Below are positions 5,956 through 12,106 of a DNA stretch of 12,426 bases, one piece after another. The stretch lies in NCBI GenBank assembly GCA_024274995.1, contig JAJSAA010000256.1, positions 1 through 12,426 of the forward strand. Reading direction: 5' to 3'. Within the stretch, counting starts at the first letter, position 1. Each line of letters starts with the position of its first letter. The DNA is from Deltaproteobacteria bacterium (GTDB lineage Bacteria; Desulfobacterota; Desulfobulbia; Desulfobulbales; VMSU01). The notes beneath the pieces were generated by a model. That model was given only the letters and a program-made list of their open reading frames with translations. It searched no databases and was not told the origin of the DNA. Made by a program: the position numbers and the translations under genes.

Positions 5956-6873
5956 ATGTCATATATTCTTGAGGCCATAAAAAAAGCGGATCAGAAGCGC
6001 AAACTGGGTAGTATTCCAGATGTGCATACCATCCACGAAATGCCGCCTGTGGCGGCGAGAAAACTACTTTGGCCCTATATCGTGGCCGCTGGCTTATTTG
6101 TTAATGTTGCTCTTATTACCTGGTGGCTGCATCCTTGGGAGGCCCCGGCAGTAGAGAAGACGGAGACTGTTGCCGTGCCGCTTAAGAAACCGGCTGTCGG
6201 AGTCGGTGTTCTGCCGCCGCCTTCGGCGCAGAAAACGACTAAACGGGAACCTGTTGTTGCCGCGCTGCGCCCTGTTAACAGGGCGCAGCTTAAGGCGGTC
6301 TCGCCCTTGCCCCCAAAAGCCCCCGTTGTGCAAGGGGCAGTTGTTAAAACAGTGCTTCGGCGGCCGGAAAAGACGCCGTTGCCGGTGCCCCCGGCCGGGG
6401 GGAAAAAAACAGTTAGAACCACAGGCACTGGGCCGTTGAGTCACCCTGCCCCAGCCCTCCGGAAACCGGGGGCCGCCAGGATAAGGACGGCCGCTCCACA
6501 ACCAACGGTGCCTTTTTTGGCGGTTAAGAGTCTGGTAAATCATCCCGCATCCATGGCGCGGATTGGCGGCACCCCTCTTCCCGCCTTTGGGCAGGATGAA
6601 CACCTAATTGAGCAACAGCGCCAGAAGAAGGCTGCGGCCCTTGCTAAAATCCCCTTTCTCCGGCAGTTGCCGGCTGGGATAAGGGCCAGGATTCCGGAAA
6701 TTCATATTTCATATCATGCCTATTTTTTTGATGCCTCGCGGCGCATGGTAAGTATTGATGGTAAGATATTCCGGGAGGGTAATATAATTGATGGTGATTT
6801 AAAGCTGGTGTGGATTACCCCGTCCGGGGTAGTTTTGCAATATAAGAACTGGCAGTTCAGGGTTAACGTGTAA
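5956..6873 (+). CDS. gspB: GspB/ExeB-type general secretion protein B
   Basis: Inner-membrane partner of GspA in placing the type II secretin. The start at ATG 5956 gives MSYILEAIKKADQKRKLGSIPDVH, the typical cytoplasmic N-terminus; an in-frame TTG at 5932 would add 8 residues but falls in the hairpin loop. Of 305 residues, 37-57 form one transmembrane helix (LLWPYIVAAGLFVNVALITWW), about 60-205 a Pro/Ala/Lys-rich periplasmic linker, and about 233-303 the conserved GspB C-terminal domain (RIPEIHISYHAYFFDASRRMVSIDGKIFREGNII...). It lies 77 bases after gspA. No clear ribosome binding site is seen. The linker DNA contains a perfect 26-bp palindrome (6264-6289), a 14-bp GC palindrome (6388-6401) and an A7 run, but the frame stays open. 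No gspC-M genes are in the window, so the machine served must be encoded elsewhere. Confidence 0.88.
   Translation: MSYILEAIKKADQKRKLGSIPDVHTIHEMPPVAARKLLWPYIVAAGLFVNVALITWWLHPWEAPAVEKTETVAVPLKKPAVGVGVLPPPSAQKTTKREPVVAALRPVNRAQLKAVSPLPPKAPVVQGAVVKTVLRRPEKTPLPVPPAGGKKTVRTTGTGPLSHPAPALRKPGAARIRTAAPQPTVPFLAVKSLVNHPASMARIGGTPLPAFGQDEHLIEQQRQKKAAALAKIPFLRQLPAGIRARIPEIHISYHAYFFDASRRMVSIDGKIFREGNIIDGDLKLVWITPSGVVLQYKNWQFRVNV
6264..6289. repeat. Perfect 26-bp palindrome inside gspB
   Basis: The left arm GCTGCGCCCTGTT (6264-6276) is followed with no spacer by its exact reverse complement (6277-6289). It is read in frame as A-L-R-P-V-N-R-A-Q, in the unconserved linker of GspB. Thirteen matched pairs with no loop is well beyond what I would expect by chance in coding DNA. 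Confidence 0.9.
6388..6401. repeat. 14-bp GC palindrome CCCCCGGCCGGGGG followed by A7
   Basis: A perfect self-complementary run in the GspB linker codons (P-P-A-G-G), followed by one more G and seven A (6403-6409). The homopolymers could promote slippage, but the gspB frame is intact. It may be only a product of GC-rich Pro/Gly codons. Confidence 0.6.
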
Positions 6874-6902
6874 GGGCTGAATAGTTACGAAAGGAGAGAG
6901 CT

Positions 6903-7463
6903 ATGCTTAAAAAGGAAGATTGTCAAGTTTTCAGCAGTGGTCTGCGTGGTGCCGAGGCCGCCTTTGGCGAGGAGGCGGAATGCTATGGGGTTCAGGAAAC
7001 AGTTTTTACCTTTGCGGAGCACACCACGGCTCGAGATGGCAAGGCCAGGGTGGTGGAGCTCAGTGATGAGGAGTTGGGACGCGGTAATATCAGCATGGAG
7101 ATTGTTTCTAAAATGATGAACCGCAGTTATTATGAGGCCGAAAAGATTCGCAAGGTGCTGCAATGCATCTTTCATGTTGTTAACCGCGGCCATCAGATAG
7201 TGGTGGTGGGGACAATCATGGCCGACGACACCGTAAAGGGCGGCACCGGCTGGGCCGTGGAATTAGCCAAGCTCTTCAACCGGCCGCTGTCAGTCTTTGA
7301 TCAGGAGCGGAATGCGTGGTTTGTCTGGCGGCATGGGGCCTGGCAGGAGGAGGAGCCACGGTTGGAATTTGATACCATCGCCTGTTCCGGGAGCCGAAAT
7401 CTCTCTGATGCTGGCCGGGAGGCCATCAAAGCCCTTTTTGCCGCCTCCTTTGGCAAGGTTTGA
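6903..7463 (+). CDS. SLOG-like Rossmann-fold protein of unknown function
   Basis: No named gene recognised. The 186-aa protein resembles the SLOG (Smf/DprA-LOG) nucleotide-binding superfamily. Near the N-terminus SSGLRGAEAAFGEEAECYGV (11-30) resembles the SGG-x-x-GAD-x-x-FGE signature, with one Gly missing. The core is QIVVVGTI (98-105) followed by GGTGWAVELAKLFNRPLSVFDQERNAWFVW (113-142), where GTGWAVELA and VFDQ are the most distinctive. The end, CSGSRNLSDAGREAIKALFAASF, resembles the closing helix of these proteins. The start at ATG 6903 is well supported by AAGGAG at 6891-6896. SLOG proteins bind nucleotides or nucleotide-derived ligands; the ligand here is unknown. It is separated by only 13 bases from the folate enzyme gene, so joint expression is likely. 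Confidence 0.65.
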   Translation: MLKKEDCQVFSSGLRGAEAAFGEEAECYGVQETVFTFAEHTTARDGKARVVELSDEELGRGNISMEIVSKMMNRSYYEAEKIRKVLQCIFHVVNRGHQIVVVGTIMADDTVKGGTGWAVELAKLFNRPLSVFDQERNAWFVWRHGAWQEEEPRLEFDTIACSGSRNLSDAGREAIKALFAASFGKV

Positions 7464-7476
7464 GCCGGGGCGGGCC

Positions 7477-8070
7477 GTGGATCAGAGACGAAATGAATTG
7501 CGCCGCCGGATTCTGGCCCGCCGTGGACAGATGTCCGCCGAAGAGCGCCGGACGAAGAGTACCTTGATTACCGAGCGCCTCCTTGTTATGCCCGAATTTA
7601 AACGAGCTGGAACCATCTTTACCTATATTAATTTTCGCAGCGAGGTCGAGACTCTGAGCCTGGCTGATAAATGCCTGCAACTTGGTAAACGGCTCTGTGC
7701 TCCCGTGACCTTAACGGCAGACAGGCGGCTTGCCGCCTGTCTGCTCACGAACCCTGAGGGTGAATTGCGGCCGGGATATTGTCAAATCCCCGAGCCGGAT
7801 ATCTCCAAGGCTGAGCTTGTTGCCCCCCAGGAAATTGATATTGTGGTTCTGCCGGGTTCTGTCTTTGATAGAACTGGCGGCCGGTTGGGTTACGGCGGCG
7901 GTTATTATGATCGTTTCCTGGCCCGAGAGGCCCCTAATGCCCTGCGCATCGGCTTGGCCTTTGAACTTCAGATCCTTGACGAGGTGCCCCTCATGGCCCA
8001 TGATATGCGGCTCCATTATTTGTTGTCGGAGTCTGCAACGCAGCAATGTGTGGTTAAGCAGCCGCATTGA
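7477..8070 (+). CDS. 5-formyltetrahydrofolate cyclo-ligase (methenyl-THF synthetase)
   Basis: Uses ATP to convert 5-formyl-THF to 5,10-methenyl-THF, recycling a stored or inhibitory folate. Family features are the N-terminal helix MDQRRNELRRRILARR, then FTYINFRSEVET (substrate region), KRLCAPV, DIVVLPGSVFDRTGGRLGYGGGYYDRFL (the ATP/phosphate loop signature, G-R-L-G-Y-G-G-G-Y-Y-D-R) and GLAFELQILDEVPLMAHDMRLHYLLSE near the C-terminus. GTG at 7477 is chosen as start because it gives a 197-aa protein of normal length with the whole first helix, 13 bases after the previous stop; frame extension upstream to 7297 would overlap the SLOG-like gene. ATG 7531 would remove the helix. The gene contains a perfect inverted repeat at 7717-7744. 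The name would be fau/ygfA-like; I leave the symbol empty. Confidence 0.88.
   Translation: MDQRRNELRRRILARRGQMSAEERRTKSTLITERLLVMPEFKRAGTIFTYINFRSEVETLSLADKCLQLGKRLCAPVTLTADRRLAACLLTNPEGELRPGYCQIPEPDISKAELVAPQEIDIVVLPGSVFDRTGGRLGYGGGYYDRFLAREAPNALRIGLAFELQILDEVPLMAHDMRLHYLLSESATQQCVVKQPH
7717..7744. repeat. Perfect 13-bp inverted repeat with 2-base centre inside the cyclo-ligase gene
   Basis: GCAGACAGGCGGC (7717-7729) and GCCGCCTGTCTGC (7732-7744) are exact reverse complements separated by TT. The bases are read in frame through T-A-D-R-R-L-A-A-C-L-L-T, a weakly conserved part of the enzyme. In RNA this would be a strong hairpin within the coding region. Confidence 0.9.
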
Positions 8071-8082
8071 TCTCATCATTTT

Positions 8083-8148
8083 GTTATGTCCGGGCAATTG
8101 GGCATAACTGCTATTTAGGTGTGACTGTAAATTGCCCTAAACAGTTAC
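8083..8148 (+). ncRNA. Candidate structured RNA element: two hairpins with complementary loops
   Basis: Hairpin 1 pairs 8083-8091 (GTTATGTCC) with 8100-8108 (GGGCATAAC), 9 pairs with one G-U, loop GGGCAATT (8092-8099). Hairpin 2 pairs 8121-8128 (GTGACTGT) with 8141-8148 (ACAGTTAC), 8 pairs with one G-U, loop AAATTGCCCTAA (8129-8140). The loop run AATTGCCC (8130-8137) is the exact reverse complement of the whole loop of hairpin 1, so a loop-loop kissing contact, or an alternative long stem, is possible. TTTAGG (8114-8119) can also pair with CCTAAA (8136-8141). It lies in the 123-base gap before the amidohydrolase gene. No known RNA family is recognised and no T run follows. Confidence 0.5.
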
Positions 8149-8193
8149 CAAAATTGTTACATATAAAGAGCGCCAAAGACCGGGGACAAGACG

Positions 8194-9234
8194 ATGAAAA
8201 AAACCGCTATATTTCGTTCTGATCTTTTTATGGAGCACATGAAGAATGTCGATCACCCAGAGTCGGCTGAACGTCTGCGGGTAATATATGAGGAGATTGA
8301 TCGTCCTGAGTATGAAGGGGCCTTTCTGCATCCAGACTTTCAGGCCGCGGCAGAGGATATTTTAAGGCTTAACCACGATGCTGCCTATATAAAACGGCTG
8401 GCGGCCACCGCCGGTGAGCCCTGTGCCTTTCTGGATGCCGATACTCAAACCACGGCCCGTTCCTACGAGGCCGCCTGTCTTGCCGCCGGTGCCGCTGTCG
8501 GGGCCGTGGAACTGGTCTTAAAAGGCGGGGCGGATAATGCCTTCTGCTTAGTGCGTCCTCCCGGTCATCATGCCGAGGCCGGCAAGGCCATGGGCTTCTG
8601 TCTGCTTAATAATGCCGCCATTGCCGCTCGCTTTGCCCTGAAAAGGATGGGACTGAAGCGGGTGATGATTGTTGACTGGGATCTTCATCATGGCAACGGC
8701 ACCCAGCATAGCTTCTATGAAACCGATCATGTCCTTTATTTCTCCACCCATCAATTCCCCTGTTATCCGGGAACCGGTGATTTCGGGGAGACCGGGATTA
8801 AACTTGGCAAGGGCTGTACGGTGAATGTCCCCCTGCCCATTGGTCTTAATGATGAGGCCTTTGCCACCATATATAATGAATTGGCGGGCCCCATCGCCCT
8901 ACAGTATCGGCCGGAATTGATTATTATTTCGGCGGGGTATGATATCCATCGGGATGACCCGCTGGGCGGCATGATGGTCACCGAGACCGGTTTTGCCTAT
9001 ATGACGAAGGTGTTGTTAGACGCGGCAGCAGAATGCGGCTGCCCAGTAATTGCCTGTCTTGAGGGGGGGTATGATTTAAAGGGCCTGAAGAACGGGGTTA
9101 TGGCTACTCTGGCTGAGATGAGGGGCCAATCCATCATGGCCGATAAGACGATAATGGCACTCAGCACCGCCTCCATGCCTTTAATGGCCATTGAAAAGGT
9201 AAGAAGTGTTGCAAAAAGAATTTGGAATTTATAA
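8194..9234 (+). CDS. Histone deacetylase-family amidohydrolase (class II-like)
   Basis: Zinc hydrolase that removes acetyl groups from lysine, polyamine or similar amides; in bacteria the substrate is usually unknown. The 346-aa protein has the substrate-end motif DHPESAERL (20-28), the catalytic His pair in RPPGHHAEAG (121-130, His125/His126), zinc ligands Asp163 and His165 in VDWDLHHGNGTQ (160-171), Asp250 in SAGYDIHRDDPLGG (246-259), and the transition-state Tyr293 in LEGGYDLKGL (289-298). The DWDLHHGNGTQ and YPGTG stretches look like class II/HDAH enzymes rather than the class I-like AcuC. The ribosome binding site GGGGA (8182-8186) is 7 nt before the ATG. The next gene begins at or just after its end, so co-translation is likely. 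The link to acetate metabolism by the acsA gene at the left edge is only a thought. Confidence 0.9.
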   Translation: MKKTAIFRSDLFMEHMKNVDHPESAERLRVIYEEIDRPEYEGAFLHPDFQAAAEDILRLNHDAAYIKRLAATAGEPCAFLDADTQTTARSYEAACLAAGAAVGAVELVLKGGADNAFCLVRPPGHHAEAGKAMGFCLLNNAAIAARFALKRMGLKRVMIVDWDLHHGNGTQHSFYETDHVLYFSTHQFPCYPGTGDFGETGIKLGKGCTVNVPLPIGLNDEAFATIYNELAGPIALQYRPELIIISAGYDIHRDDPLGGMMVTETGFAYMTKVLLDAAAECGCPVIACLEGGYDLKGLKNGVMATLAEMRGQSIMADKTIMALSTASMPLMAIEKVRSVAKRIWNL

Positions 9235-9242
9235 ACTGCTTT

Positions 9243-10346
9243 ATGGCTAAATCTAAAATTCTCATAGCGGACGATGACCCCTTGGTGCGAGATGCGGTTC
9301 AGAAGATCCTAGAAATTTTCGGATATCAGGTGGTTACAGTCGTTAACGGCGAGGAGGTGATGGCGGTGGTCGATGAAACTTTTTCGACCATTATTCTCGA
9401 TATCAATATGCCGATAATGGATGGTTTTGCTACCCTGGAGGCCCTGAATCGAACCCGGCTGGATATTCCGGTACTTTTTTTCACCGGAGCCAGTTCCATG
9501 GATTATGCCATCAAGGCGGTTAATCTGGGGGCCTATGATTTTTTGACCAAGCCCATCAGCGATCTTGATCTCTTCGCCGTCAAGATAAAAAGGGCGGTGG
9601 AAAAGAGGATGTTTGTCCTCAAAAGTAAGGCCTACAATGAAAACCTGAAATTTGAGGTAAAAAGCAAGACCAGGGAGCTGAAAGAGAAAAATATTCTGCT
9701 GGATAATTATAATCGCCAACTGGAAGAAAACACCTTAAATACCATATCTACCCTGCAGGTGGCTTTAGAGGAGAAAGACCAATACACGGCAGGTCACACC
9801 AGGCGGGTTACCCAGTATGGGCGGCTCATCGGCCAGGCCTTGAATATCAGTGATTCTGATCTCCATACCCTGACCTGGGCCAGCCAGGTTCATGATATCG
9901 GTAAACTGGTCATTGATGTCAGCTGTATTCAAAAACCCGGCCCTCTGACTACTTCGGAATGGGAATTGGTCACCAAGCATCCGACCATCGGCCAGACCAT
10001 CCTAAAGCCCTTGACCTTTCTGAAGCGAGAGGGTTTAATCGTCCGGCATCATCACGAACGGTTAGACGGTAGGGGCTATCCTGACGGGTTGCGGGGTGAT
10101 GAGCTGGATCCCTTAACTAAGATTCTTATTGTGGCGGACAGCTATGACGCTATGACCTCAATGCGCAGCTATAAAAAAAATAAGCGTATGGAGGAGGCTG
10201 TTGTTGAGCTGTATGCCTGTGCCGGCTCACAGTTTGATCCGGAGATAGTCGATGTTTTTGTCAAGATTTTGAAGGAACACGATCCCATTACCAATTCAGT
10301 TATGGAGGTGTTCCCTGATATGGAGAATGGTAGAAAATGCGGATAA
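9243..10346 (+). CDS. Response regulator with HD-GYP phosphodiesterase output (RpfG-like)
   Basis: Two-component regulator whose output domain breaks down cyclic-di-GMP. From ATG 9243 it is 367 aa. The receiver (about 4-122) has acidic Asp10-Asp12, phosphoacceptor Asp53 in IILDINMPIMDG, Thr81, and Lys103 in LTKP. A charged helical linker (about 125-180) follows. The HD-GYP domain (about 170-345) has EKDQYTAGHTRRV (177-189), VHDIGKL (216-222), KHPTIG (245-250) and RHHHERLDGRGYPDG (268-282) with the complete GYP at 278-280, then DSYDAMTSMRSY (299-310). Metal and GYP residues are all present, so activity is expected. ATG 9222 would add MEFINCF and overlap the amidohydrolase gene; neither start has a strong ribosome binding site, and MAKSKILIADDD is the usual receiver start. 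No sensor kinase gene is adjacent. Its end overlaps gatC by 10 bases. Confidence 0.92.
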   Translation: MAKSKILIADDDPLVRDAVQKILEIFGYQVVTVVNGEEVMAVVDETFSTIILDINMPIMDGFATLEALNRTRLDIPVLFFTGASSMDYAIKAVNLGAYDFLTKPISDLDLFAVKIKRAVEKRMFVLKSKAYNENLKFEVKSKTRELKEKNILLDNYNRQLEENTLNTISTLQVALEEKDQYTAGHTRRVTQYGRLIGQALNISDSDLHTLTWASQVHDIGKLVIDVSCIQKPGPLTTSEWELVTKHPTIGQTILKPLTFLKREGLIVRHHHERLDGRGYPDGLRGDELDPLTKILIVADSYDAMTSMRSYKKNKRMEEAVVELYACAGSQFDPEIVDVFVKILKEHDPITNSVMEVFPDMENGRKCG

Positions 10347-10624
10347 GCCATGATGAAATAAGCAAGACTGCCGCTTTGGCCCGCCTGGCCATGAGCGATG
10401 ATGATGTGAGTAATATGGCCAGTCAGTTAGACCGGATCCTGGGTTATATTGCCAAATTAAATGAATTGGATACCACCGGGGTCAAGCCCGCCAATCATGC
10501 CATTGATATTCATAACGCCCTACGGGAGGATGAGGTGCAGCCTTCACTAAAGCAGGCTGAGGCCCTGGCCAATGCCCCACGGCAGAATGGCGAGGCCTTT
10601 GTCGTGCCTAAGATCGTCGGTTGA
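10337..10624 (+). CDS. gatC: Asp/Glu-tRNA amidotransferase subunit C
   Basis: Small scaffold subunit that wraps GatA and GatB in the complex turning misacylated Asp-tRNA(Asn) or Glu-tRNA(Gln) into Asn/Gln-tRNA. The 95-aa protein matches the family: ISHDEISKTAALARLAMSDDDV (3-24), SQLDRILGYIAKLNELDTTGVKP (29-51) and the end REDEVQPSLKQAEALANAPRQNGEAFVVPKIVG. ATG 10337 overlaps the end of the response-regulator gene in another frame; GGAG at 10322-10325 is 11 nt upstream. It is followed by gatA after 19 bases. Confidence 0.95.
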   Translation: MRISHDEISKTAALARLAMSDDDVSNMASQLDRILGYIAKLNELDTTGVKPANHAIDIHNALREDEVQPSLKQAEALANAPRQNGEAFVVPKIVG

Positions 10625-10643
10625 TTTTAAAGGAAATAGTAAA

Positions 10644-12104
10644 ATGGAATTATTTGAGCAGACAATTCACCAGCTGCGTGGGCTTCTCGATCAGGGCCGG
10701 ATTTCGGCGGTTGAATTAACCAGGGATGTTATGGCCCGGATGGATGCGGTGGAGGGGCGGATTACGGCCTATATAACCGAGACCAGAGACGAGGCATTGG
10801 CGCAGGCGGTGCGGGCCGACAAGATAATAGCCGCTGGTAATGGTTCGGCCCTTACCGGTATCCCTCTGGCCATTAAGGATGTTCTTTGCACCAAGGGGGT
10901 ACGGACGACCTGCGGCTCTAAAATTTTGGAGTCCTTTGTGCCGCCCTATGATGCCACGGTAATCAGCCGTATAAAGGCGGAGGGGGCGGTTTTGTTAGGT
11001 AAGGTCAGTATGGATGAGTTCGCCATGGGTTCTTCCAATGAGACCTGCCCCTACTGCGTACCCCGTAATCCCTGGAATACCGCCCACATTTGCGGCGGCT
11101 CCAGCGGCGGTTCCGCCGCCGCTGTGGCGGCGGGTGAGGCCGTTGCCTCGCTTGGCTCCGATACCGGCGGTTCGGTGCGCCAGCCAGCTTCCCATTGCGG
11201 GGTGGTGGGCCTGAAACCTACCTACGGCCGGGTTTCCCGTTTCGGCCTTCTGGCCTTTGCCTCCTCTCTCGACCAGGTGGGGCCTTTAACTCGTGATGTC
11301 CGTGATTCCGCTCTGATGCTTAATGCCATTGCCGGTTATGATCCCCGCGACTCCACCTCGATACACCAGACGGTGCCCGATTACACTTTAGCCTTGCAGG
11401 ATGGTCTTCAGGGCTTAAAAATTGGTATTCCCGGCGAATATTTTGCCAGCGGTCTAACTCCGGAGGTTGAGGAGGCGGTTAATAACGGGATTAAATTGCT
11501 GACCGAGGCTGGTGCCGAAGCAGTAGAGGTTTCGCTGCCCCATACCGAATACGGGGTGGCGGCCTATTATATTATCGCCCCGGCTGAGGCCAGCTCTAAT
11601 TTAGCCCGTTATGACGGGGTAAAATACGGCTACCGAGACATGGATGCCGAGAGCCTGGCCGAGATGTATATGAACAGCCGCTCCCAGGGCTTTGGCCCGG
11701 AGGTGAAACGGCGTATATTGATCGGTACCTACGCCTTGTCATCGGGCTATTATGACGCTTACTATAAAAAGGCATCTCAGGTACGCACCCTGATTATGGC
11801 GGATTATCGGCAGGCCTTTGAAAAATGTGATCTCCTTGTTTCGCCGGTGACCCCGGCCCCGGCCTGGGAGCTGGGAGCCCGGATGGATGATCCCCTGAGT
11901 ATGTATCTCTCAGATGCCTTGACTATCTGCACCAATCTGGCCGGGCTTCCCGGTATCTCGGTGCCCTGCGGTTTCAGTCCCGGTGGTTTGCCCATCGGCT
12001 TTCAGATTCAGGCTCCCCATTTTCAGGAAGAACGCCTGTTTCGGGCGGCCTATAATCTGGAGCAGCGGGCTGGTATTGTTGGACGGCGGCCGGAGATTGT
12101 CTGA
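10644..12104 (+). CDS. gatA: Asp/Glu-tRNA amidotransferase subunit A
   Basis: Amidase-signature glutaminase of the GatCAB complex; it frees ammonia from Gln and channels it to GatB. From ATG 10644 the protein is 486 aa, the family length. The Ser-cisSer-Lys triad is in place: Lys78 in PLAIKDV, Ser153 in GGSSGGSAAAVAAG, and Ser177 in GSDTGGSVRQPAS. Further family runs are MDEFAMGSSNE (123-133), VGLKPTYGRVSRFGLLAFASSLDQVGPLTRDV (188-219), the RYDGVKYG segment (322-329) and NLAGLPGISVPCG (431-443) near the C-terminus. AAAGGAAA lies about 8 nt before this start; the in-frame ATG at 10572 overlaps gatC and gives an unrelated leader. gatB does not follow; hisC does. The GC-rich repeats at 11101-11123 come from the Gly/Ser/Ala codons of the signature. 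Confidence 0.96.
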   Translation: MELFEQTIHQLRGLLDQGRISAVELTRDVMARMDAVEGRITAYITETRDEALAQAVRADKIIAAGNGSALTGIPLAIKDVLCTKGVRTTCGSKILESFVPPYDATVISRIKAEGAVLLGKVSMDEFAMGSSNETCPYCVPRNPWNTAHICGGSSGGSAAAVAAGEAVASLGSDTGGSVRQPASHCGVVGLKPTYGRVSRFGLLAFASSLDQVGPLTRDVRDSALMLNAIAGYDPRDSTSIHQTVPDYTLALQDGLQGLKIGIPGEYFASGLTPEVEEAVNNGIKLLTEAGAEAVEVSLPHTEYGVAAYYIIAPAEASSNLARYDGVKYGYRDMDAESLAEMYMNSRSQGFGPEVKRRILIGTYALSSGYYDAYYKKASQVRTLIMADYRQAFEKCDLLVSPVTPAPAWELGARMDDPLSMYLSDALTICTNLAGLPGISVPCGFSPGGLPIGFQIQAPHFQEERLFRAAYNLEQRAGIVGRRPEIV

Positions 12105-12106
12105 TA

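Noticed and set aside
6388..6411. Programmed frameshift at the G6-A7 run in gspB
   Set aside because: The zero frame is intact through the conserved C-terminal domain and the run does not match the usual X XXY YYZ heptamer in phase.
8083..8108. Intrinsic terminator after the cyclo-ligase gene
   Set aside because: A stem is present but no T run follows on the plus strand, so it is described as a structured element instead.
8071..8193. 6S RNA beside the cyclo-ligase gene
   Set aside because: In some bacteria 6S RNA lies next to this gene, but upstream of it and about 180 nt long; this gap is only 123 bases and downstream, and does not form the long open-bubble hairpin.
8194..9234. AcuC, the deacetylase of acetyl-CoA synthetase
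   Set aside because: Tempting because acsA is in the window, but the two are about 7.6 kb apart and divergent, and the DWDLHHGNGTQ stretch fits class II-like enzymes rather than AcuC.
11101..11123. GC-rich hairpin with 9-bp arms in gatA
   Set aside because: It falls on the codons of the GGSSGGSAAA amidase signature; repeated GGC/GCC codons explain it.
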